From positions 173,667,584 through 173,731,583 of the forward strand of contig JBOZIK010000001.1 in NCBI GenBank assembly GCA_051453625.1: a DNA stretch of 64,000 bases. Direction: 5' to 3'. The notes below the pieces were generated by a model. It made no database searches, had not been told where the DNA came from, and saw nothing but the letters and a program-made list of their open reading frames with translations. Shown here one piece after another: positions 56,152 through 64,000 of the stretch (position 1 is the first letter of the stretch; each line of letters starts with the position of its first letter). The translations under genes were made by a program, and so were the position numbers. The stretch is from Welwitschia mirabilis (lineage: Eukaryota; Gnetophyta; Gnetopsida; Welwitschiales).

Positions 56152-57276
56152 TGACATAACCTTGAAATTCCTAAAAGGAGGGAAGAGGAATAATGATAAG
56201 TTTTAAATAGAAAACCTATTCTTAAATGAAATTAATTAGCTTTGTAAATGAAAACTATATCTGAGAAAAATAGTTAAAAAAAATATAATTAGCCCATATG
56301 CCTACTCCACTCTTCAAGGAGAGATAGGATGTCTTCTTCCTTGGTTTCCTTATCACTCTTGAATTGATGATTTTTTGGCTAATCATCAACTCCTTGTATA
56401 ACAGTGATGATTTTCCAAGCTTATCATCAACCTTCCACACTTGGAGTCTGTCAAAGGCTTAGAATCAATCACAAGAACAATAGAACAAAATGAGTTATGC
56501 CTCAATCACAGATGCAATAGCGTAGGATCTGATCTAAAATGATTACACAAGATAGGATCACCAAGAAAGATTGGTTTGAGTTTGCTTCACAGAGTCATAT
56601 ATGCATGTGTATTTCAGTAATCCTAAAAAAAGAAGTTTTTCCCTTTTAAAGAGAAGGGAAAAATAGTTGTTGAAGAGAAATCCTAAATGATGGTTTCAAG
56701 ACATGATAATCTAATATTTCAATCAAATTCATACTTCCAATGTAATTGAATGGTATGTCAGAAGAGAATAGCTATTGAAAACTATCGTGCTTTCCCCTGA
56801 AGAAGAAAGTTTTTCCAACGATTCAAAGGGAGGATGTCCTCCTTTAGAATTGGGAACGTCCTTACTCCTAGAAAGGCAGACGTCTACCCTCAAAGTAGTG
56901 TGGACATTTGCACTACTAGGAGTGTGGGAAGATTTACCTTAAAAAGGGATGAACGTCCACACCTGTCATAGGTATAGACTAGGAAAAAAATTGAATGGAG
57001 GAGGGATGTTTAGGTTGTTTGAAGTGGAGATGTCCACACTTGAGAACTGTTAGTTATGTTTCCTACAAGAAGAGGGAACATCCACCCTATTTGTGTGGGG
57101 ACATTTGGGCTTGAGAGCTATCATAGATACATTTTACCTGTAAGTAGAAGGAACGTTTGCCCTATTTTGAGTGGGAACATTCACATACAAAAGTTAACTT
57201 CTGAACATGACTGTGATGAAAAATTAAAATTTTATTATTTGATTCTTGTTGGAATCATTGAAACCTTATACTTATA
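56152..57276 (-). repeat. E10 3' LTR
   Basis: This 1125-bp LTR starts (plus strand) tgacataaccttgaaattcc and ends acttata, aligning with the E8 LTR. It contains an array of ggacgtcc-type words at 56820-57190, such as gatgtcctcc, gggaacgtcc, gaacgtccacac, gagatgtccac and gggaacatcc. Confidence 0.8.
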
Positions 57277-57450
57277 ATCTCCCCCTTTTCAGTGATGACA
57301 AATCCACTTATCTAAAGAACCTGTTTAAAATAACCTCCCCTTGAGTTTTATGACTAGCTTCCCCTGATTTTGATATCCCTATTAAAATGATACAATTATA
57401 TAACCATCATATCTCATATAGGCTTAGCATTAATCCCCCTTTTGTCATCA
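57277..57450 (-). promoter_or_regulatory. E10 multiple polypurine tracts
   Basis: Pyrimidine runs on the plus strand, purine on the coding strand, follow the LTR: atctcccccttttcagtgat (about 57277-57296), aacctccccttgag (57332-57345), agcttcccctgattt (57356-57370) and taatcccccttttgtcatc (57431-57449). Two are followed by similar gatgac/catcat words, so they look like repeated copies of one tract. Confidence 0.7.
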
Positions 57451-57589
57451 TTGATTTTGAAAGAAAATAAATAATACACAAAAATATCTATGGAAAGCAT
57501 CTGAAATAATAATAAACATACATAATGGAAAGAACATTTATTATATTAACCGTTAAGCAAAAATGATGAATATCTATAAATTTTTGTAT

Positions 57590-58320
57590 TGATGCTAATT
57601 CAAAATCATACCTTAGTTGGACATGTTCCTATGCCTAATGCAACCCTTAACAGCTCAAATCTCACTTCTAAAAGAGGCTTGGTAAACAAGTAGGTAATTT
57701 TTTTATATGTTGACACATGATCAAGTTGAATTATGCCTTTTTGAACATGTTCTCTGATAAAGCGACGTCTAATGTCAACATGCTTAGTTCTTGAGTACTG
57801 CACAAGATTCTTAGCAATGTTAATGGTACTAATATTATCACATAGGAGCTAACTACTTGACATCTTAACTCCGTAATTATGTAAGACATGCATCATCCGT
57901 AACAATTGAGTGCAGCAGGATCTAGTAGATATGTACTTCACCTCAGCTGTGGAGAGTGATATTGAGCTTTATTTCTTAGAACTCTAGGAAATAAGATGAT
58001 TTCCAAGAAAGTAACATGCTCCACTTGTACTTTTCCTATCATTTGTGCATTTAGTCCAATCTACATCACTCTATCCAATTAGATCAAGTGAATTATCCTT
58101 AAAAAACTAAATACCAAAATTACTTATATGTTTATGATAATGAAAAATTCTTTTAACTAAAGAAAGATGAGATTCCTTAGGATTGGGTTGATATTAAGCA
58201 CACGTACTAATACTTAATGCAATATCAGGTCTACTGGATGTTAAATATAATAAACTACTAATTATACTCAACACATGATTTGATTCATAAGTTTACCTAA
58301 TTCATCCTTGCTAATTTTTA
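57590..58320 (-). pseudogene. pol: E10 RNase H remnant
   Basis: A 65-codon open stretch (57803-57606) reads SRTKHVDIRRRFIREHVQ and then IIQLDHVSTYKKITYLFTKP, the RNase H C-terminus. The N-terminal part and RT end lie upstream on the minus strand (57900-58260) with stops, in the same order as in E8. Confidence 0.85.
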
Positions 58321-59168
58321 TAGATGTGGACATGGAAGTGTAAACCTCTTTCACTTGATTAAGTTTGTACTTCTTTAAAAGATCCTTGACATACTTTGAT
58401 TGACTAAGAAAATTATAATCCTTAAGCTATTTAATCTACAAACCTAAGAAACAATTTTCTCCAAGCATACTCATTTCAAATTCCCTTTACATAACCTTAG
58501 AAAATTTAAGTGTTATTTTTTCATTGGTAGCCCCAAAAAGTATGTCATCAACATATATTTACAAGATAAGAGTATCTTTATTAGTTCTTTTAATAAATAA
58601 AGTAATAAGTATTACCACTTTTAAAACCATTTTCTAATAAGAAGTCTGATAACCTTTTATACCAGGCTTTAGGAGTATGCTTGAGACCATATAGATCCTT
58701 TTTAAGCTTAAACACATGATTTGGATTATTGAAATCAAAGAACCATAGTTGCTGATAACCATTTAAAAAAGCAATCTTTACATCCATTTAAAAAAGTTTA
58801 ATGTTCATAGCATAAGCATAAGCTAATAGTAATCTGATAGATTTAAGTCTAGCTATCAAAGCATAGGTTTCACTATAATCTGCACCTTCTTCTTAACTAT
58901 ACCCTTATGCTACTAATCTAGCTTTGTTTTAAACTATTATGTCTAATTCATCTAATTTATTTTTATAAATCCTTTTTGTACCAATAATGTGTTTGTCTTA
59001 TGTTGTTATCACTAACTTTCATACTTAATTTCTTTTAAACTGAAGAAGTTCCTTTTGCATGATTTCCAACCATTCCTCATGTTGATTTGCTTCAGCTATA
59101 TTTATTGCTTCAATGTGAGAAATAAAACAAAAATGAGCATAATATTATTTATATCTTATCTGGTGCTT
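58321..59168 (-). pseudogene. pol: E10 reverse transcriptase remnant
   Basis: The YVDD box is intact at 58544-58555. A 65-codon open stretch (58787-58590) starts MDVKIAFLNGYQQLWFFDFN, so the first catalytic Asp is there. It shows a deletion of several codons after FLNGY compared with E8. It continues VFKLKKDLYGLKHTPKAWYK. Upstream the integrase-RT linker is decayed and ends at E11. Confidence 0.85.
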
Positions 59169-60268
59169 TGTTGAGTTGCCAACTTACGTGTATTTAATAG
59201 GATATTCTGAGTTGTTTTGTAGGTAAATTGGTAAATAAATGCTTAGTTCTCATGATAATGCAGAACTAGGATAAAAAGGATGGAAACATGTGATTTCCAG
59301 ATAAATTACAAGCATTCTGTATAGATATGAATAAATGACATTTTTGGATGATAATTCCTACAAACAACAAACCAATTAGACTAACTGAAGATCCATTAAA
59401 TACCATTGTCCACCTTATCATCTAGATGTTAATACGGATGACCACATAAATGGATGATAACAAGTCTCACAGGTAGTCAGAATGGCAGTAGACATGCGAT
59501 CTAACTATCAGTCAGCATCATCTACTAGATCGTCTGGACAACTAGACAGATGATACTATTTTATGAAACTTGCATCAAATTTTCCCCTAAGATATTATAA
59601 CTTAAATACAACTTATCTTTACATGGTGATTACGGTTTTCCTATGATTTTCTTTTAGTTTTCTTTCTTGTTTTGAGTCTATAAATAAAGGTACCCCCCTC
59701 GATTTCTAATAATCTTCAACAATATCTGACATACTTGTGATAGGAGATTGAAGGACCAGAGAACCATTCTATAATTTCAGAGAGATGTTTCCTTGATGTT
59801 GGAGTATGTTTCCTCCATTGAGGAGTGGTTACTTTATAATACGGATGTGATATGCATATTTTAATATGAAATATTTTCTTTTGTGTTTAAATGTATGAAT
59901 AATCTTCTCCCTCATAGTTTATATTATTTAAGATTCAGTGACAAGCTTCTTTTATAATATAAATTATGAGGGCAACTTTTGTCAAGGTTGTACTTGGTTA
60001 GTTTAAGTGCATCACTATTTTCTTTCCTAGATTAGACTTGCACAAGTCTGTATTATTTCATTTCTATGCATTGTAAATTATTTCTATAGGTTAGGATTGC
60101 CATATTTTTATCTTGAAATTAACTCTTTTATTTCCATACTTTGGTTGTCAATGGATTATGACATTCGAGTCACTCCCATCTATATTAGTGTATTGGTTTT
60201 TGCATATTATTTGTGATTAACAAGATTCAGATTAGGATGTAAACATTTCATAAATACACACTGCAACA
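59169..60268 (+). repeat. E11 5' LTR
   Basis: The LTR starts tgttgagttgccaacttacg and ends ctgcaaca. It has a higher GC content than the surrounding elements. A TATA box is visible inside. Words of the type gatgac/gacgat/tggatgat recur in the first 450 bases (for example near 59345, 59450 and 59535). Confidence 0.8.
59678..59687 (+). promoter_or_regulatory. E11 LTR TATA box
   Basis: The sequence ctataaataa followed by aggtacccccc is a good plant TATA element in the middle of the LTR. It probably directed transcription of the element, with the start expected about 30 bases later. Confidence 0.6.
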
Positions 60269-60271
60269 TCT

Positions 60272-60289
60272 TGGCACTATTGTCGGGGA
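60272..60289 (+). promoter_or_regulatory. E11 primer-binding site
   Basis: The sequence tggcactattgtcgggga lies three bases after the LTR end. Athila/Tat elements commonly carry tggcgccgttgccgggga here. Three of the four differences are C-to-T or G-to-A. Confidence 0.8.
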
Positions 60290-60898
60290 AGGCTGCTTGG
60301 AGTTTAAGAGTTATTATTGCTTCAATAAATATTCTAGATATTTGCTGCAGCATCGGTGTAACAGTAGCTACTGTAAGTTTTTTGGTTTTAGTTTTTTCTG
60401 TTAAATTTTTATAGCATTAATATCATCATTTCCTCTTTCATCCAGACGCACAGTGGATGACAGTCCCATTTTCTGCTTTCCCTTTTCTTATGGTTTCTGT
60501 GTTTTTGTTGTCCAGGTTATCGTCTAGATAATGTATGAGATGGCACTTTCATAGATCCAATATAGAGTATGAATGATTAAGATTAAAAAAATTGAAAAAT
60601 ACTAGAGAGAGTGACTATTGATTACTGAAAACATTAGAGAAGGTTTAATAAATTTTGAAATAGAAACAAATGAAAATAGTAAAGATACATAAGATTTTGA
60701 AATTCTTGCAATTTTTACTTTTTCTGCAGAGTTTGATTTTGCTACCATGTCAACCTCTAACTAAAAACTTAAATAACCTATCTCTCCAAATTCACTCCTT
60801 GTCATTGAAACCCTTACTTTCACTTCTTCTTAACCTAATACTCATACTACTTTGAGAATCCTTATCACAATAAAAAAAAATGAAATCCAAAACTCTTT
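60290..60898 (+). other. E11 leader and gag start
   Basis: The 5' untranslated leader runs to about 60560. The plus strand then becomes coding-like but broken. The short frame at 60670-60855 is Leu-rich and probably not real. The gag start codon cannot be fixed because an 822-N gap (60899-61720) follows. Confidence 0.4.
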
Positions 60899-61720
60899 NN
60901 NNNNNNNNNNNNNNNNNNNNNNNNNNNNNNNNNNNNNNNNNNNNNNNNNNNNNNNNNNNNNNNNNNNNNNNNNNNNNNNNNNNNNNNNNNNNNNNNNNNN
61001 NNNNNNNNNNNNNNNNNNNNNNNNNNNNNNNNNNNNNNNNNNNNNNNNNNNNNNNNNNNNNNNNNNNNNNNNNNNNNNNNNNNNNNNNNNNNNNNNNNNN
61101 NNNNNNNNNNNNNNNNNNNNNNNNNNNNNNNNNNNNNNNNNNNNNNNNNNNNNNNNNNNNNNNNNNNNNNNNNNNNNNNNNNNNNNNNNNNNNNNNNNNN
61201 NNNNNNNNNNNNNNNNNNNNNNNNNNNNNNNNNNNNNNNNNNNNNNNNNNNNNNNNNNNNNNNNNNNNNNNNNNNNNNNNNNNNNNNNNNNNNNNNNNNN
61301 NNNNNNNNNNNNNNNNNNNNNNNNNNNNNNNNNNNNNNNNNNNNNNNNNNNNNNNNNNNNNNNNNNNNNNNNNNNNNNNNNNNNNNNNNNNNNNNNNNNN
61401 NNNNNNNNNNNNNNNNNNNNNNNNNNNNNNNNNNNNNNNNNNNNNNNNNNNNNNNNNNNNNNNNNNNNNNNNNNNNNNNNNNNNNNNNNNNNNNNNNNNN
61501 NNNNNNNNNNNNNNNNNNNNNNNNNNNNNNNNNNNNNNNNNNNNNNNNNNNNNNNNNNNNNNNNNNNNNNNNNNNNNNNNNNNNNNNNNNNNNNNNNNNN
61601 NNNNNNNNNNNNNNNNNNNNNNNNNNNNNNNNNNNNNNNNNNNNNNNNNNNNNNNNNNNNNNNNNNNNNNNNNNNNNNNNNNNNNNNNNNNNNNNNNNNN
61701 NNNNNNNNNNNNNNNNNNNN
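60899..61720. other. Assembly gap (822 N) in E11 gag
   Basis: This is a sized gap inside gag. The long open frames drawn across it consist of N and have no meaning. Confidence 0.95.
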
Positions 61721-62560
61721 AACAATTGCCTAACGAAAATTATGGCTCTACCTATGAGTGATTCTTTCTTACTTTACATTCAAAGCCCGTAGATGCCTTT
61801 TCAAAGGTAGAGTTAATTGACTATTTTTATAGTGGATTAAATAGTCATACCAAGCAACTCGTAGATTTTTCTTGTAGAGGCAACCTATTAAACGAAACCT
61901 TAGATGATGCTTGAAAGGTGTTGGAAGATTTAGTGAAAGTAAGTCAAACTTGGCTTAAATCCTCCTTTAGAGAAAACCAAATAGTAGGTTAAATCATTAA
62001 GAACCTAAAAGAAATCAAACATGAAAAGAATAAAATCAAAATAGAAAATGAACCAACTAACGTTATTAAGGATTTTACTTCTACCTTAGATAAATATACT
62101 CAAATGATTCTTGATGCTAAAGTGATAACCGAGAAGAGTGAAGTTGTTATCCCAATATGTGATTTATGTAAAGATAGTTACCATGTCACAAAAGATTGCC
62201 TTTTAATTCCTACTTATAAAGAGAGAATCTATAAGGAATTTTGTGCCTTTAGCCAAAGATCTTCTAACTACATGCAAAACCACAACCAAAGACAAGTCCA
62301 AAATTATAATTTTCAAAATAGGATAAGTGAGTAATCAAATTCTAGAAATTTCGAAATACATCATCCTAACTTTCAACCTTTTAGAAATAGATTTGAACAT
62401 TCAAACTTTTAATCCAACCATCTAAATAATTTGGCAAGCATTTCCAACTCCCAAAGCCATAGCAATCCTCTTAGAAACCTCATTGAGGAGTTGAGAAAAA
62501 CTCAAGAGAAAACAAATGCAAACATAAAAAATCTTATAAGTATTTTATAATAAATAATGC
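61721..62560 (+). pseudogene. gag: E11 gag remnant
   Basis: The capsid segment reads VELIDYFYSGLNSHTKQLVD, then RGNLLNETLDDA with a stop at the Trp position near 61914, and KVLEDLVKVSQTWLKSS. This is the capsid C-terminus of Athila/Tat elements. The nucleocapsid zinc knuckle at 62158-62199 reads CDLCKDSYHVTKDC, with all four ligands kept. It is the only intact knuckle in the window. An Asn/Gln-rich tail and a helical ending (RNLIEELRKTQEKT, about 62475-62516) follow. Its 76-codon open stretch is 62104-62334. Confidence 0.8.
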
Positions 62561-63580
62561 TTGCTAATAAAATATTATAAGGGACTCTTACCACTCAACC
62601 TTTATCAAATCCTAATAAAGTAATAAAAGATTGTAAGATGATGATAAGGAGTGGAAATGACACAACCTATGAGCTTCAACTTCCCAAAATGATAAAAATG
62701 ATAAGGGAGAGGACATAGAAATCCTAAAAAACCATTCCTTCCCTTCCTCACTCAGTAACAAGAAGAAAGATCTTTCACAAAAGAAACCTGCTACCCCATG
62801 GCTTAATAGGCTTAACACAAACCCAATTCTTGATGATCATTTAAAATCCTTAATACAAAACATGAGTATTAACTTACCTTTTTGGAAAATTTTACAAGAG
62901 AATCCAAAATACTATAAGCTATGAAAAGACCTAATAAGAAGGAAACAAAAATGAACCATCCCTAATAAAGTCTTCCTAGCTCAATCCATTAGCAACTTGG
63001 TTTAGAAGAAGTATCTAAAGTTTAAAGATCTAGGGGCAGCAACTATTAGTATCACTTTAGGGGAGAACCATAAAATTAATAAAGCTTTGATAGACATAGG
63101 AACTAGTGTTAATATTATGCCCTTACACATTTATTAACATCTTAGGTTAGAAGAAAGAGTAGATCCTACACACATTGTCTTAAAGTTAGCTGATACATCT
63201 GTGAAGAGATCTTTAGGTGTGACCAAGGATTTGGTCATTCAAATAAAGGAAGCTTTCTACCCAATTGATGTAGTTATTTTAAAAGTTAAGCATTATGGTG
63301 GATATACCTACTTCTAGGTAGAGCTTTCTGTGTAATAGCCCATTGCATACTAGGCATAAGAACTGGATTGATGAACTACCATTTTGGAAATAAAAAATTT
63401 TCAATAAGAGTGTTTAATGTAGTCAAAAAAGATTTAGGCACCAATTTAGATTTGAAGAAAGAAATAAAAACAACCCTATTTTTACAGCACCGTCCACTTG
63501 AGGAGAGATGGTTCATACTTTATGAGCCAATCTTGTTTTATGATCAAATGGAAGTAGACTACCTTTATGTGCTTAATGAA
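62561..63580 (+). pseudogene. pol: E11 protease remnant
   Basis: The retropepsin core reads ALIDIGTSVNIMPL with the catalytic Asp codon intact at 63093-63095. The family usually has DLGAS, so the Leu and Ala are Ile and Thr. It continues IVLKLADTSVKRSLGVTKD and LVIQIKEAFYPIDVVIL to about 63285. A one-base shift near 63315 precedes the GRAFCVIAHC segment. A 71-codon open stretch at 63368-63583 belongs to the protease end and following linker. Confidence 0.8.
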
Positions 63581-63583
63581 TAA

Positions 63584-64000
63584 CTTGAGTTTGATCATCT
63601 CCCAACTGAATTTTCTGATTTGAAGAGGAGTAGGTCTGAGTCTACAACTTGTTTTGAAGTCTGAGAAACTAAAAACCCTGAGAATTCTTATGTTGAGGTT
63701 AGTTATCCACTACTGATGTCCAGATGACAGTCTGAGATAACAGTCAACTTTTCTGAAAATTTTCTAGAAACCAGAAGTCTAAACCTTAACCTAAACCTGA
63801 AACCTTTAGCCAATGGACTAAAATACATTTTTCTGAATAGATATCTGAATAAACCTTTGATTAGAAATAAAAATCTCTTACCTTAATAAGAATCTAATCT
63901 CATTTCTCTCTTAGAGTTAAAAATTCATGTGTTTGCTTGATCCCATAATGATCTATCAGCCATTTCCACTTCCATTATGCAATACAAAATCTACCTCAAA
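63584..64000 (+). pseudogene. pol: E11 protease-RT linker and RT start
   Basis: The linker contains LNLNLKPLANGLKYIFL near 63782-63835, the conserved ELKPLP..LKYAYL-type box found just before RT in Athila/Tat elements. RT begins near 63925 with SHNDLSAISTSIMQYKIYL, normally DIKGISPSICMHKI-like. Window end cuts it. Several stops at Gln and Trp positions are present. Confidence 0.75.

Larger units (their letters stand above)
56152..59168 (-). mobile_element. E10: second copy of the E8 family, interrupted by E11
   Basis: E10 has the same orientation and order as E8: LTR (56152-57276), polypurine tracts, RNase H, RT. It breaks at 59168, at a point equivalent to about 53513 in E8, where the LTR of E11 begins. 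The rest should lie beyond E11, outside the window. Its LTR palindromes and polypurine tracts are less decayed than those of E8. Confidence 0.8.
59169..64000 (+). mobile_element. E11: Athila/Tat-type Ty3-gypsy element, continuing past the window
   Basis: E11 has a 5' LTR of 1100 bp (59169-60268) and a primer site complementary to a tRNA other than Met, of the ttggc...ggggaa type used by Athila/Tat elements. A gag with an intact zinc knuckle, a protease and the start of the RT region follow. Its LTR begins exactly where E10 breaks, so it inserted into E10. The five bases before it (tgctt, 59164-59168) should recur after the 3' LTR, which is outside the window. Confidence 0.85.

Overview
This window looks like repeat-rich, heterochromatin-type nuclear DNA of a flowering plant. 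It is very AT-rich. I find no host protein-coding gene, tRNA or rRNA gene that I can defend. Nearly everything recognisable is decayed LTR retrotransposon: Ty1-copia (including two Sirevirus-like families), Ty3-gypsy, and one element with a plant-transposon-associated domain. The plant lineage cannot be fixed from this sequence.

Layout. 1-445 is an unrecognised coding-like remnant. About 2.36-24.85 kb is one old plus-strand Ty3-gypsy element (called E1 here). Its 5' LTR is cut in two by a 6.7 kb insertion (E2, 2769-9510, with a minus-strand copia gag). Its gag-pol lies at 10.9-15.09 kb. Its long 3' non-coding part is interrupted by a complete copia element (E3, 15619-20847, two LTRs of 397 bp). 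Its 3' LTR is 23.2-24.85 kb. After about 1 kb of unassigned DNA comes a second plus-strand copia (E4, 25814-30882). An unassigned, partly extremely AT-rich stretch (30.9-33.4 kb) follows. Then comes the 5' part of a Sirevirus-like element (E5, about 33.37-36.24 kb) whose LTR carries 83-bp tandem repeats. Next is an element with an array of a short palindromic motif and a Transposase_32-like domain (E6, about 36.4-38.34 and 49.47-50.4 kb). E6 is split by a minus-strand Sirevirus-like element (E7, 38343-49469) flanked by a perfect 5-bp target duplication. E7 contains its pol region twice. At 50.4-59.17 kb are two 5'-truncated minus-strand copies of another Sirevirus-like family (E8, E10) with a third copia RNase H remnant between them. 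E10 is interrupted at 59169 by a plus-strand Athila/Tat-type Ty3-gypsy element (E11), which runs off the right edge.

How the parts relate. Nesting gives a relative order: E1 is older than E2 and E3, E6 is older than E7, and E10 is older than E11. No element has an uninterrupted polyprotein. In-frame stops mostly sit where Gln, Trp or Arg codons are expected. Zinc-knuckle Cys and His residues are repeatedly Tyr. Both fit C-to-T transitions of methylated, silenced copies. The window is scaffolded over eleven N gaps. At least two gaps have identical sequence on both sides, and others sit inside repeats, so some apparent duplications may be assembly effects.
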